DNA of 50,873 nucleotides from JBAXPV01 sp037132075 (GCA_037132075.1 JBAXPV010000028.1:1-50873); one strand, 5' to 3'. Counted from the stretch's first letter, positions 15,815 through 25,772 are shown. The notes: generated from the letters alone by a model not told the origin. Program-made: numbers and translations.

Positions 15815-18085
15815 ATGTATATCATTGATCCGGAGAAGGAAAAAAAGGAAATCCTGAATCGTTATCGTTATTTACTTTCTGCATGGAAAGCAAAGTCGGA
15901 AAAAGATCGCCGCCTGGTGCGCAAGGCATTTACTTTCGCTGTTGAAGCTCATAAGGATATGCGCCGAAAATCCGGGGAACCCTATATCTATCATCCCATA
16001 GAAGTTGCCCGTATCTGTATTGAAGAAATTGGATTAGGAACCACTTCCATTTTAGCTGCTTTAATGCATGATGTAGTTGAAGACACCGAATACACGCTGG
16101 CTGATATTGAAGGGATGTTTGGCCCGGTTGTGGCTAGAATTATCGATGGCCTAACTAAAGTACGAACATTTGTACATGCCCAGGATACAGATTCAGGATC
16201 GCTCCAGGCAGAGACCTTTCGTAAGATTCTTCAGATATTCCTATCAGAAGATATCCGAGTTATCCTTATTAAATTAGCTGACAGGCTTCACAATATGAGG
16301 ACACTTGAGTTCCTCAACAGGGGAACCCAGTTAAAGATTTCCTCTGAAACGCATATTTTCTTTGCCCCCCTGGCAAACAGACTGGGGCTCTATCTTGTCA
16401 AGACAGAACTTGAAGATCTGGTTTTAAAATTTACCGAACCTGAAGCATATGCTACTATAGATCAGAAGCTGAAAGACAGTGAGTTGGAAAGGGCTCGTTT
16501 TATCAATAGCTTTATCCTCCCCCTGAAAAGATCAATGGCGGAACAGGGGTTTCAGTTCAGGATTACCGGAAGGATAAAGTCACATCATTCCATCTGGGAG
16601 AAGTTGCAAAAAAAAGACGTCAGTCTCGAAGAGGTTTATGATCTTTTTGCTGTGCGGATTATCATCGACACGCCCAGGGAAAAAGAAAAACTTGACTGTT
16701 GGAGGGTTTATTCGATCATCTCCGACTTTTACAAACCAAACCGGGAGCGCTTACGTGACTGGATCTCTAACCCAAAAGCCAATGGTTATGAGTCACTGCA
16801 TACCACGGTGATGAGCCATGAAGGCCGATGGGTCGAAGTTCAGATCCGTTCGAAACGTATGGATGACATCGCGGAAAAAGGCTATGCCGCACACTGGAAG
16901 TATAAACAACAGGGAGACAGCGAGAGTGGCATCGACGAATGGCTCAGGCAGGCAAAAGAAATCATTGAAGGCAATACCGAATCCGATGCACTCGAGCTGG
17001 TTGACGAATTTACCAGAAGCCTATTCGGAGAAGAGATTTATGTTGTAACCCCAAAAGGTGATGAGGTTAAACTACCTGCAGGCTCAACAACCCTTGACTT
17101 TGCCTTTTTTATTCATTCTCAGATTGGAACAAAAGCCATAGGTGCCAAAGTCAATTACAAACTGGTTCCCTTAGAATACAAACTGAATAACGGGGACCAA
17201 ATTGAGATTATCACTTCTTCCAGGCAAAAGCCGAAAGAAGAATGGCTATCCATCGTTACAACGGCAAAAGCCCGCTCACGCATCAAAGAGGCCTTGCGGG
17301 AAGAAAGAAAGCTGGCAATCATTCGAGGGAAGAAGAAACTTGATGAGATCCTGTCGACCAATGAGATAAAGCCAGGCAGTGAAACCCTGAAGACAATACA
17401 AACGGCCTTGCAAATCAAAGACCCGAATGAGATCTATTTACGGTTAGAAAACGGGAGCCTCGGCAGCGACGAGATTTTGCATTCACTCCGCCCACCGGGA
17501 AGGGAAGGGATATTTAATCTTTTTTTGAGGCCATTTTTCAGGCTGATCGGTAGTCCTGGTGATGCCAGTGAAGAAGAAATCCTCAGCACCATCCATGAAA
17601 ACCCGGGCAGCCTGCTTCTTTCAGAAGATGTAAAAGAGTTTAAAACCGTCGTGGCAGTCTGTTGCCAGCCTGTCCCGGGCGATGATGTTATCGGGCTCAG
17701 GATTAACCCAGAAGAAATTGAAATCCATCGTACGATATGTCCGCATGCTTTACAGTTTATGTCAAAACACGGCGACAAAATTGTGAAATCGAAATGGAAA
17801 CCCCAGGAAGATGTCAGCTTCCTTTGCGGATTGATGGTCAGAACCGGTGAAAGGAAAGGAATGATCAAAGACTTATTGGATGTGATCTCTGTTCAGTTTA
17901 ACCTTAATATACGCTCTCTTCATATTGAAACCGCAGGACAGATTTCCAGAGGGATCTTTATGGTTTATGTCCAGCATACCAAAACCATCAGCGATCTCAT
18001 TGAAGGTTTGAAAAAGGTGCCTGGAGTTATGATCGTCAAAAGAATCAATAAACTTGAAGAAAAAAATCCAATGGCTTCAGAATAA
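15815..18085 (+). CDS. rsh: Bifunctional (p)ppGpp synthetase/hydrolase, RelA/SpoT family
   Basis: 756 residues with the full long-RSH layout. The HD hydrolase domain is at about 25-200 (PYIYHPIEVARI, ALMHDVVEDTEYT, KLADRLHNMRTL). The synthetase domain is at about 240-370 (RIKSHHSIWEKLQ, YDLFAVRIIID, NGYESLHTTVM, VEVQIRSKRMDDIAEKGYAAHW). A TGS domain follows at about 405-470 (VVTPKGDEVKLPAGSTTLDFAF), and a C-terminal ACT domain begins around 670. HD ligands and synthetase residues look intact, so both activities are expected. It makes and degrades the stringent-response alarmone. It stands alone between divergent and downstream units. Confidence 0.97.
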   Translation: MYIIDPEKEKKEILNRYRYLLSAWKAKSEKDRRLVRKAFTFAVEAHKDMRRKSGEPYIYHPIEVARICIEEIGLGTTSILAALMHDVVEDTEYTLADIEGMFGPVVARIIDGLTKVRTFVHAQDTDSGSLQAETFRKILQIFLSEDIRVILIKLADRLHNMRTLEFLNRGTQLKISSETHIFFAPLANRLGLYLVKTELEDLVLKFTEPEAYATIDQKLKDSELERARFINSFILPLKRSMAEQGFQFRITGRIKSHHSIWEKLQKKDVSLEEVYDLFAVRIIIDTPREKEKLDCWRVYSIISDFYKPNRERLRDWISNPKANGYESLHTTVMSHEGRWVEVQIRSKRMDDIAEKGYAAHWKYKQQGDSESGIDEWLRQAKEIIEGNTESDALELVDEFTRSLFGEEIYVVTPKGDEVKLPAGSTTLDFAFFIHSQIGTKAIGAKVNYKLVPLEYKLNNGDQIEIITSSRQKPKEEWLSIVTTAKARSRIKEALREERKLAIIRGKKKLDEILSTNEIKPGSETLKTIQTALQIKDPNEIYLRLENGSLGSDEILHSLRPPGREGIFNLFLRPFFRLIGSPGDASEEEILSTIHENPGSLLLSEDVKEFKTVVAVCCQPVPGDDVIGLRINPEEIEIHRTICPHALQFMSKHGDKIVKSKWKPQEDVSFLCGLMVRTGERKGMIKDLLDVISVQFNLNIRSLHIETAGQISRGIFMVYVQHTKTISDLIEGLKKVPGVMIVKRINKLEEKNPMASE

Positions 18086-18269
18086 TTAATTGAATCTGTT
18101 GAACTTACCAATGATATCCAGGATTTTTATTTTTATTTATTCCAAATAATCTCATTTTTTTTCTAATTTTATCGAAAATATCAGATCGGTTCTCCCTTGG
18201 ATATACAAACATAGTTAGCTATCCATGAGAAACTTATCATGATTATTGGCTTTGAAAAAATAAAAACAC

Positions 18270-18734
18270 ATGAAGGATACCAAAGAAAACAAAGATACGC
18301 TGGAGACTGTAAAAAAGATCTTTACAGATTATCTTGAAAGCCACGGTCATAGGAAAACGCCGGAACGTTATACCATTCTGAAGGAGATTTACACCACTGA
18401 CGGTCACTTCGACATTGAGACCTTGTACATCCGGATGAAAAATAACAAATATCGTGTAAGTCGTGCAACCCTATACAATACGATTGAACTTTTGCTCAAT
18501 TGTAGCCTGGTGACCAAACATCAGTTTGGGAATAACTGTGCCCAGTTTGAGAAATCTTTTAAGTTCAAGCAACATGATCATTTTATCAGTCTGAATAATG
18601 GTGCTGTCATTGAGTTTTGCGATCCCCGTCTCCAGGAGATCAAGAATTCTGTTGAAAAGGAACTTGGTGTCGAAATAACCCATCATTCCCTGATCTTCTA
18701 TGGCTATTTCCATGAAGAAGCTAAGAAAGAGTAG
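18270..18734 (+). CDS. Fur-family transcriptional regulator lacking structural-zinc cysteines
   Basis: 154 residues. The winged-helix domain is at about 12-95 (RKTPERYTILKEIY, RVSRATLYNTIELLLNCSLV). The dimerisation/metal domain is at about 96-150 (QHDHFISLNNGAVIEF, HHSLIFYGYFHEE). In Fur proteins that bind structural zinc, the segment after HDH reads CxxCG and the C-terminus has a second CxxC. Here these are SLNNG and YGYFHEE, so both Cys pairs are missing. The regulatory metal-site histidines (HDH, HH) are kept. The purA ATG follows 26 nt downstream on the same strand. The metal or effector is not predictable from sequence alone. Confidence 0.92.
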   Translation: MKDTKENKDTLETVKKIFTDYLESHGHRKTPERYTILKEIYTTDGHFDIETLYIRMKNNKYRVSRATLYNTIELLLNCSLVTKHQFGNNCAQFEKSFKFKQHDHFISLNNGAVIEFCDPRLQEIKNSVEKELGVEITHHSLIFYGYFHEEAKKE

Positions 18735-18760
18735 AATAAAATAGCAATAACAAAGCAGAA

Positions 18761-20068
18761 ATGAGAAAAGCTGATGTCATCTTAGGCCTCCAGTGGGGCG
18801 ATGAAGGAAAAGGAAAAATTGTTGACCTGCTGACCGCTGAATATGACATTGTAGCCCGTTACCAGGGTGGGCCGAATGCAGGCCATACGATTGAGATCAA
18901 CGGAAAGCGACATGTACTTCATTTAATTCCCTCAGGAATCTTTCACAAAAACACCATCAATCTCGTTGGAAACGGCGTCATCATCGACCCTTATATTTTC
19001 AACCGGGAGATCCTGGGTTTGAAAGACCTGGGTATCAACCCAGAAGGACAGCTTCTTATTTCCCGCCGGGCACACCTGATTTTGCCCACGCACCGCATGC
19101 TTGATGCCTGTCAGGAAAGAATGAAAGATTCAGAAAAGATCGGTTCAACGCTGAAAGGCATCGGACCGGCTTATACTGATAAAGTCGGCCGGACAGGAAT
19201 TCGTGTCGGGGAAATCTTCTCGCCGAACTTTAAAAGTCATTACGACAAGCTAAAAAACAATCACATCCAGCTCATGGATCATTACAAGATCCCTTATCAG
19301 GAGATTCTTATCGACGGTCATCCCTTCGCCGACTATGAAGAATTGTGGTTTGGCGCCATTCAGGATTTCATGAAACTCGGCTTTGTAGACAGCGAGTATT
19401 ATATCAACCAGGCGATGGATAACAACAAAAGTGTTCTGGCAGAAGGTGCCCAGGGAGCACTTCTGGATATCGACTTTGGTTCTTACCCTTACGTGACCTC
19501 ATCCAGCACTACGACAGGTGGTGTTTGCACCGGCCTGGGGATTCCGCCAAACCGCATTGGTGAAGTAATCGGGATCTTTAAAGCTTATTGCACGCGTGTT
19601 GGCAATGGCCCTTTCCCTACTGAATTGTTGGAAGAGACCGGGGAAAAGATCCGGGTGACCGGTCATGAATTTGGCTCAACAACAGGCAGACCCCGGCGTT
19701 GTGGCTGGATCGACCTGCCTGCATTACGTTATGCCATGATGGTTACAGGTTGTACACAAATGGCGATGATGAAATCCGACGTTCTGGATGATTTTGATGA
19801 AATTCAGGTATGCACTCATTATAATAATGGGGATGAACATACTGAAGTTTTCCCCTATGATCCGGCAATGTGTGGATATGTTCCTGAATACAAGAAACTT
19901 AAGGGGTGGAAAAGCCCCATTACTGAGATTCAAGACTGGGATGAAATCCCACTTGCCTTTAAAGATTATATTCGATATCTTGAGAAGGAAACAAAAATTC
20001 CGATCACGCTGGTATCACTCGGACCAGGGCGTACGCAATCACTTAGAAAGACATCATTTTTCTCCTAA
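18761..20068 (+). CDS. purA: Adenylosuccinate synthetase
   Basis: 435 residues. GTP/IMP-site motifs are clear: LGLQWGDEGKGKIVDLL at the start, GGPNAGHTIEINGKRHVLHL, the LAEGAQGALLDIDFGSYPYVTSS block and STTGRPRRCGWIDL. It joins IMP and aspartate using GTP to make adenylosuccinate, the first committed step to AMP. It lies 26 nt after the Fur-like gene and 18 nt before the PepSY-like gene, so the three may form an operon; no separate -7 element was found. Confidence 0.98.
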   Translation: MRKADVILGLQWGDEGKGKIVDLLTAEYDIVARYQGGPNAGHTIEINGKRHVLHLIPSGIFHKNTINLVGNGVIIDPYIFNREILGLKDLGINPEGQLLISRRAHLILPTHRMLDACQERMKDSEKIGSTLKGIGPAYTDKVGRTGIRVGEIFSPNFKSHYDKLKNNHIQLMDHYKIPYQEILIDGHPFADYEELWFGAIQDFMKLGFVDSEYYINQAMDNNKSVLAEGAQGALLDIDFGSYPYVTSSSTTTGGVCTGLGIPPNRIGEVIGIFKAYCTRVGNGPFPTELLEETGEKIRVTGHEFGSTTGRPRRCGWIDLPALRYAMMVTGCTQMAMMKSDVLDDFDEIQVCTHYNNGDEHTEVFPYDPAMCGYVPEYKKLKGWKSPITEIQDWDEIPLAFKDYIRYLEKETKIPITLVSLGPGRTQSLRKTSFFS

Positions 20069-20086
20069 AATCTAATAAATAAACCC

Positions 20087-21892
20087 ATGAAGTTCAGGCT
20101 GTTTATTTTATTCTTCGCCATTAGCTTGTCTGCCTTGGCACAGAAAACCCCGGATTCAATTCCTCAAAGCGTATTGCGGGCTTTTACCAAGGAATATCCT
20201 GATTCCAAAAAAGTTAGCTGGGAAAAATCCGGAACTAATTACCTGGCAAACACAAAAGTTGACGGGCAAAATGCCAAAGCCCTTTTTTCAACCGGCGGAG
20301 AATGGGTAGAGACTAATTTTGAAACCAGCGAAAGTGAATTGCCGGGGAAGATCTCGAATTACCTGAGTGCAAACTACGCTGGCTATGAAACCAACCTTAG
20401 CCGCTATACTGAAAGCAAAAACAACGGTGCTTATTATTATATCACAATCCGGAAAAAAGGCACTGCTGAGACTGCCGGTGAGATGTTTTTTGATTCCCAG
20501 GGAGTGTTTATCAAAAAGAATGACTTTATCCCAATCACAGCCAATATTTCGACAAGTTCGGCGCAGGAAATCGTCAGAAAGGCCAAAGAAGAAGCAGAAA
20601 AAAAAGAGTATGACGAGCGTAGGGCTGCGTTGCTTGCCATGGACCGGACCATTTCCGAGTCGGAAATGCCTGCAAAAGTCAAAAGCAATTTCAACAAGAA
20701 GTTTCCTAAAGCAGTTATCAGCAAATGGGATTCTTTAGACAATGCGTATACCGCCCACTTCACTATGGAAGAACAGCCTGTTAAAGCTGATTTCGGCCTC
20801 AATGCCGACTGGCTTGCTACCTATGAAAACGTTACCGGGCAATCGATTGACCGGACAGTGGATCAATATATTGAGACGAATTATCCTTCTTTGAAAATCA
20901 AATTTGCCGAAAAGCTAAGCAGAAGAGATAAAAACAACACTTTTTATGTAGAGCTTGCCCACAAGGCGAAAAAGGGAGAAACGCCACTGCTCACCAAATT
21001 AACTTTCGATAAAAACGGGAAACTCATTAAAGAGGAAGAGCCTCCGAAACAAGCTATAGCTGAAGAAGAAACAGGCACGCCGGCTGTAAAAGAGGGACCA
21101 GATCGCTTCGAACAAAAAATGGCAAAAGAGGGAGAGACCCAAGCAGAAGTCTCTGCTGACGCTGTCATTGACGCCTCTGAGCTACCTTCTCCTATCATTA
21201 ACTATGTTGCCAATTTCAAAGGTTATAAAATTTACAAAGCCTATTTCGGAGATCACCCTGAAGGAGAAAATACCTATAAAGTTGAAGCCCGTAAAGAAGG
21301 TGTTGCTCAAAAGGGCTATCAGATGTTCTTCGACAACCAGGGGAAATATTTGAGTGGCGATGAACCTCCTGTCTCTAAAAAAGTCGCCAAGGCTGAAGCC
21401 GCAGCGGCTCAGGAGGAAAACGTTTCTGTTGGAACCCCTGTGGCTTCCCGCGCCCCTGTTGCAAAAAAATCAAAAGGGAAAAATGCTTATGTTGACCCGG
21501 GTGATATTGACGAAGTCCCAGATAATGTAAAAAAGAACTTTTCCAGGAAATACCCGAAGGCAGCAGATGCATTCTGGACTGTCGACGAGCAAAAGTTTAC
21601 TGTCGAATTCACGATGAATGAAATTAAGAACACCGTTCTTTTTGGAGCAGATGGAAAAGACCAGGTAACGAGGACTGAGATGGATGCGGATTTGTTGATG
21701 AGTCCAATCAAACGTTATATCGAGGATAAGTACAAAGGCTATAAAATCCGTTATGTCGAGAAGGTGACCCGTAAAGACCGGAAGAATCATTTTTATATTG
21801 AGATTTACAGTAAAAAACGGAATGCAAACCCCGGTGAAGCCCAGCTGTATTTCGACACCTCCGGAAGGCTAATGCAAAACCCACCTGAATAA
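20087..21892 (+). CDS. Exported multi-repeat PepSY-like protein
   Basis: 601 residues with a signal peptide at 1-18 (FILFFAISLSALAQ). The mature part repeats a PepSY-like module of the type [VM]P..V...F...[YF]P.....W......Y.A.F..........F...G.W. Copies start near residues 25, 200 and 475 (VPQSVLRAFTKEYPDSKKVSW; MPAKVKSNFNKKFPKAVISKW; VPDNVKKNFSRKYPKAADAFW). A shorter ELPSPIINYVANFKGYKIYKA copy lies near 365. Long charged linkers rich in Lys/Glu separate the modules. Single PepSY-like proteins of this type are common in Bacteroidota with unknown function; an array this long is unusual. It is probably periplasmic. It follows purA by 18 nt. Confidence 0.85.
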   Translation: MKFRLFILFFAISLSALAQKTPDSIPQSVLRAFTKEYPDSKKVSWEKSGTNYLANTKVDGQNAKALFSTGGEWVETNFETSESELPGKISNYLSANYAGYETNLSRYTESKNNGAYYYITIRKKGTAETAGEMFFDSQGVFIKKNDFIPITANISTSSAQEIVRKAKEEAEKKEYDERRAALLAMDRTISESEMPAKVKSNFNKKFPKAVISKWDSLDNAYTAHFTMEEQPVKADFGLNADWLATYENVTGQSIDRTVDQYIETNYPSLKIKFAEKLSRRDKNNTFYVELAHKAKKGETPLLTKLTFDKNGKLIKEEEPPKQAIAEEETGTPAVKEGPDRFEQKMAKEGETQAEVSADAVIDASELPSPIINYVANFKGYKIYKAYFGDHPEGENTYKVEARKEGVAQKGYQMFFDNQGKYLSGDEPPVSKKVAKAEAAAAQEENVSVGTPVASRAPVAKKSKGKNAYVDPGDIDEVPDNVKKNFSRKYPKAADAFWTVDEQKFTVEFTMNEIKNTVLFGADGKDQVTRTEMDADLLMSPIKRYIEDKYKGYKIRYVEKVTRKDRKNHFYIEIYSKKRNANPGEAQLYFDTSGRLMQNPPE

Positions 21893-21956
21893 TTCCATTC
21901 ACCGCATGTGTTCTGCCTTCACCCAGCTTACTCCTATATTTCGGGCAACAAGGCTC

Positions 21957-23456
21957 ATGCGTATCCTGTTCCTGGCTGCCAGCCTCAGTGCCTTTCTTTC
22001 TGGCAGCTTTGCCCAGAAAACGACTAAAATCAACCTGATCAAGGCTGACTCTATGGTATTCAGGAAGGCTTGGGGGCCAGACCTCCGGCGCGTTATCGGC
22101 AACGTGGTATTTGAACATGCCGGCGCCCTCTTATACTGCGACAGCGCCTATTTCTTTGAAACGACCAATAATGTCAATGCATTTGGGAGAATCCACATCA
22201 AAGTGAGTGACACGCTGGACATCTTTGGCGACAAGCTAGACTATGACGGAAACACGAAACTAGCAAACCTTATCGGGAATGCCAAAATGGTCGACAGGCA
22301 GACTGTCCTCAGTACCGACCGCCTTAGCTTCGACCGGAATACGGGGATTGCCTTTTATGATAATCATGCCAATATCATCAGTGAGGAAAACAAACTGAGC
22401 AGTTTAAGAGGATATTACAACACAAACTCCAAGGAGTTTTTCTTTAAGGATCATGTTCTTCTGACAAATCCGAAGTACATCATCAAATCAGACACGATGC
22501 TATACAATACCCTCAGCCGTGTATCCTTTTTCAAGGGACCAACAAGGATTATCGGCAAAGACAATATTATCTATTGTGAGAACGGCTGGTACAATACAGA
22601 AAATGACAAATCTCAGTTCAGCAAAAATGCCTGGCTGCAATACAAAGAACAGAAACTCAGTGGCGACAGCCTGTATTATGACCGTAACAGTGGGATAGGC
22701 AAAGCATTTCATCACATAACACTTGTAGATACTGCAAAACAGGTAGTTCTGCATGGAAATCATGCTGATTTTTATGAGCTGCAAGGCCATTCTATGATCA
22801 CTGACAGTGCTGAAGCTATTCTGTTTTCATCAAAAGACACATTGTATTTGCACGCAGATACTTTGCATGGAACTTTTGATTCGTTAAAGAACTTCAAGGT
22901 TCTGAATGCCTATCATAAAGTCCGTTTCTATCGCCATGACTTGCAGGGAATCTGTGACTCACTTTTATACAGTTTTTTGGACTCAACGGTGAGCATGCGT
23001 AGGACACCAGTTATTTGGTCTGGGGAAAATCAAATCTTCGCAGACAGTATCAGGATTTGGATGACCCGCCAGGAAGCAGATTCTATGCTTCTTTACAACA
23101 CCAGTTTTATCATTTCTAAAGTCAGGGAGAAAAAGTACAACCAGATCAAAGGGAAGAACATGACAGGATTCTTTCATAAAAACGACCTTTACAAACTAAA
23201 AGTGCTTTCAAATGCAGAGTCACTCTATTTTGTGGACGAAGACAATGGCAAACCAATTGGGGTCAATTACGCTAGCTCCAGCGAATTAGAAATTTATATC
23301 AAGGATAAAAAAGTTCAACGGATAAAATATATTGGTAAACCACAAGGGTCGATGAAGCCTGAAAACTTTGTCAAGGCTCCTGACTTGATTTTAAGGGGTT
23401 TTGAGTGGAAAGAAGAATCCCGTCCAAAAGACAGGTTCGACATTTTCAGAAATTAA
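21957..23456 (+). CDS. LptA/OstA-like periplasmic protein
   Basis: 499 residues from the ATG at 21957; an upstream in-frame ATG at 21906 would put 17 poor residues before the signal peptide (MRILFLAASLSAFLSGSFAQ). The body consists of OstA/LptA-type beta repeats, such as VIGNVVFEHAGALLYCDSAY, LDIFGDKLDYDGNTKLANL and LSTDRLSFDRNTGIAFYDN. These form the beta-jellyroll used for lipopolysaccharide transit across the periplasm. It is longer than proteobacterial LptA (about 185 residues). It lies 64 nt after the PepSY gene; a TATATTTC element just before the chosen ATG may be a promoter. An envelope-lipid role fits the MlaD and LptD-like neighbours. Confidence 0.87.
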   Translation: MRILFLAASLSAFLSGSFAQKTTKINLIKADSMVFRKAWGPDLRRVIGNVVFEHAGALLYCDSAYFFETTNNVNAFGRIHIKVSDTLDIFGDKLDYDGNTKLANLIGNAKMVDRQTVLSTDRLSFDRNTGIAFYDNHANIISEENKLSSLRGYYNTNSKEFFFKDHVLLTNPKYIIKSDTMLYNTLSRVSFFKGPTRIIGKDNIIYCENGWYNTENDKSQFSKNAWLQYKEQKLSGDSLYYDRNSGIGKAFHHITLVDTAKQVVLHGNHADFYELQGHSMITDSAEAILFSSKDTLYLHADTLHGTFDSLKNFKVLNAYHKVRFYRHDLQGICDSLLYSFLDSTVSMRRTPVIWSGENQIFADSIRIWMTRQEADSMLLYNTSFIISKVREKKYNQIKGKNMTGFFHKNDLYKLKVLSNAESLYFVDEDNGKPIGVNYASSSELEIYIKDKKVQRIKYIGKPQGSMKPENFVKAPDLILRGFEWKEESRPKDRFDIFRN

Positions 23457-23457
23457 T

Positions 23458-24450
23458 TTACTTACTTACAGGCGCCTTCGGCTCAACTTTTGCATCCTTC
23501 TTCCCGAAAACAGAGAAATGCACATAGCGTTTGGGATGAATCCGCATATCTTCGAGCAAGCGGTCTAACTGAAGTGTCGAATGATTTAAGGCATTATACA
23601 AGCTGTCATTATTCAGCAATTTACCAACAGTCCCTTCGCCTTTGTTAATCCTGGTCATCACGTCGGAGGTACTACTCAGCGTTGCGTTCAAGTTCTCAAA
23701 GGTACGTGCGATATTCGCTTTGGCAATTGTATCAGACAGATTACTGAAGTTATTGATGACATTACTGATCTTCTGATTGTTGTTTTTAAGGTTCGCTGAA
23801 ATTGACTCAACATTAGCCATAATACCAGCCAGACGGTTCTTTTGAGAGGCCATCAGCTCATCAACGTTCACAGAAATGTTATCAAGGTGCTGAAGGGTGT
23901 TTTTAATTGAAACAAAGCTTGACTCCAGATTCCTCCGGGTTGACTCATTAAAGACCAATCGAATAACAAGCAATGCTGAATCCATCGACTGAAGCAACAA
24001 TTCCGCTTTGTCTTTTATTGGCCCGATCCTGTTGCTGATCTCCTCTTGCAGTGAGGTTTGGATAAACCCGCTCAGTGTGTCATTGGAGGCGGCAGATGCG
24101 CCTGAATTCCCAAGCCTGATATCTAATGACTTAGAGCCAAGCAGATCTGAACTGACAATCCAGACGACTGAATTTTTCGGGATTTTAATGGTGGCAGAGA
24201 TCGCGAAATCAACAAGAATCGGGTAGTCAGCAGTTTCCAGAAAAGAAACGTTCTTTACTGTGCCAACCCTGAGTCCATGTAAAAAGACCGGGCTGGATTT
24301 GGCCAAACCGGTAATGGATTTGTATACAACAAAATAGTGGTTTTCGTTTTTAAATACGTCTTTCCCCTTTAAGAAGTTAAACCCCCAAATAAACAGTGCC
24401 AGGGCAACAATAAAAGTGATCCCGATCTTTAATTCCCTTGTAATTTTCAA
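23458..24450 (-). CDS. MCE/MlaD-family lipid transport protein
   Basis: 330 residues. There is one N-terminal membrane segment at about 9-28 (IGITFIVALALFIWGFNFL). The MCE domain follows at about 38-115 (VVYKSITGLAKSSPVFLHGLRVGTVKNV, SSDLLGSKSLDIRLG). The rest (about 130-310) is predicted helical or coiled coil (LLLQSMDSALLVIRLVFNESTRR, NNQKISNVINNFSNLSDTIAKA). Such proteins form hexameric periplasmic rings that carry phospholipids between membranes with an ABC transporter; no permease or ATPase gene is in the window. It lies 26 bp after the amidase gene, with a -7 element in the gap. Its stop nearly abuts that of the convergent LptA-like gene. Confidence 0.92.
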   Translation of the reverse strand: MKITRELKIGITFIVALALFIWGFNFLKGKDVFKNENHYFVVYKSITGLAKSSPVFLHGLRVGTVKNVSFLETADYPILVDFAISATIKIPKNSVVWIVSSDLLGSKSLDIRLGNSGASAASNDTLSGFIQTSLQEEISNRIGPIKDKAELLLQSMDSALLVIRLVFNESTRRNLESSFVSIKNTLQHLDNISVNVDELMASQKNRLAGIMANVESISANLKNNNQKISNVINNFSNLSDTIAKANIARTFENLNATLSSTSDVMTRINKGEGTVGKLLNNDSLYNALNHSTLQLDRLLEDMRIHPKRYVHFSVFGKKDAKVEPKAPVSK

Positions 24451-24466
24451 AGAAGTATATTTTGTG

Positions 24467-24474
24467 CAAATATA
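24467..24474 (-). promoter_or_regulatory. -7 promoter element TATATTTG
   Basis: Minus-strand exact TAnnTTTG match in the 26-bp gap between the amidase and MlaD-like genes, 16 nt before the ATG at 24450. The MlaD gene may have its own start site in addition to read-through. Confidence 0.45.
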
Positions 24475-24476
24475 AG

Positions 24477-25772
24477 CTATTTCAATAAAATATCTTTTGC
24501 TTCTGCGATAGTAATCCTTGTCCCACGATAAAAAGCAACTACGAAAGCATCAGGAAACCCATCTGCTCTCAGTTTGTCCTGTAACGCTTTGGCATCGGCA
24601 ATATTGTTGAAATTCCCGCTTACATATTTGTAAGAATTTTGCAGGGCATAACTTTCATAGTCTTTCATCCCTTTAAACAAAGGGCTTGTCGGCGGCAATT
24701 TCTTAGGATTGCTAAGAAACTGGACTTTAAAACTCACAACAATATTTGAGACTTCTGTTTCCGTTTTGGTTTTGGGCTTCTCCTGCTTCGGGTCGGATTT
24801 CACAGTTTTATGCACAGATTCAACAACCTTAGGTTCTGTCTTCTCAATTACTAATTCGGCTTTCTCTGTTGATTTCCTGGCCGGAGGTGTAGTCTGATTT
24901 TCCGTTTGAGATTCCACAGAGGCAGCTGTTGTTGTCGAATTACGATGATCAGATACTGCAATCGTCTTCCCGATATCAAAGGACTCCTTATAGGCCTTAA
25001 ATGCTTTAAAGATTGCCGATGCCATCTCATCTTTCCCATTATCCCCCAGTAAATATTCTTCATCATCGGCATTGCTCAAAAAGCCAGTCTCAATGAGTAA
25101 ACCCGGCATAGTCGTTTTGTACAGGACCCAGAATCCTGCTTGTTTGACGCCCCTGTCGGGCATGTGAATTGGCAGGGTGGCGAATTCCTGCACTTTGCTG
25201 GCGATGGCAAGACTTTGATCAAGATAGATGTTCTGATAGAGTGAAAAAATGATGTTGGCCTCGGGAGAGTTCGGGTTAAAGCCATCATATTGGGTATAAT
25301 TGTCTTCCATCAGGATTGACGCATTTTCCTTTTTGGCGACCTCAAGATTCTCTTTCGACTTATGAAGACCCATTACCCAGGATTCAACACCCCTTGGGAC
25401 AGGATTCAGGCTGCTGTTACAATGGATAGAGATGAAAAGATCGGCCTTGTTCTCGTTGGCGATCTCAGAACGACGAAATAACTCGATAAAAACATCAGTT
25501 TTACGGGTAAAAATGACTTCAACCTGGGGCATATTTTCCTGGATTAGCTGTCCAAGTCGTAAGGCAATGGCCAGAGTAACATCTTTTTCTCTGCTTTTTT
25601 TACCCAAAGTTCCAGGATCATGGCCACCATGACCAGCATCGATCACTACCTTTTTCAGCACTGTACTCTTTTGTCCGTGAGCCACTGGCGTGATACCAAA
25701 TATTAAAAGCATCACAATAATAACACTAATTTTACGATTCATTAAACAGGCCGCAGAAGGGTTCATCATCAT
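24477..25772 (-). CDS. N-acetylmuramoyl-L-alanine amidase with C-terminal SPOR-like domain
   Basis: 431 residues. The signal sequence is in MNRKISVIIVMLLIFGITPVAHG; ATG at 25742 (residue 11) is an alternative start. An Amidase_3 domain covers about 38-265: zinc-site VVIDAGHGGHDPGTLG, EKDVTLAIALRLGQLI, LFISIHCNSSLNP and the catalytic Glu region LLIETGFLSNADDEEYL. A charged linker (270-345) leads to a SPOR-like end (about 350-431; SYKYVSGNFNNIADAKALQDKLR) that probably binds denuded glycan at the septum. It cleaves the amide between MurNAc and the stem peptide for cell separation. It precedes the MlaD gene in the same unit. Confidence 0.95.
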   Translation of the reverse strand: MMMNPSAACLMNRKISVIIVMLLIFGITPVAHGQKSTVLKKVVIDAGHGGHDPGTLGKKSREKDVTLAIALRLGQLIQENMPQVEVIFTRKTDVFIELFRRSEIANENKADLFISIHCNSSLNPVPRGVESWVMGLHKSKENLEVAKKENASILMEDNYTQYDGFNPNSPEANIIFSLYQNIYLDQSLAIASKVQEFATLPIHMPDRGVKQAGFWVLYKTTMPGLLIETGFLSNADDEEYLLGDNGKDEMASAIFKAFKAYKESFDIGKTIAVSDHRNSTTTAASVESQTENQTTPPARKSTEKAELVIEKTEPKVVESVHKTVKSDPKQEKPKTKTETEVSNIVVSFKVQFLSNPKKLPPTSPLFKGMKDYESYALQNSYKYVSGNFNNIADAKALQDKLRADGFPDAFVVAFYRGTRITIAEAKDILLK

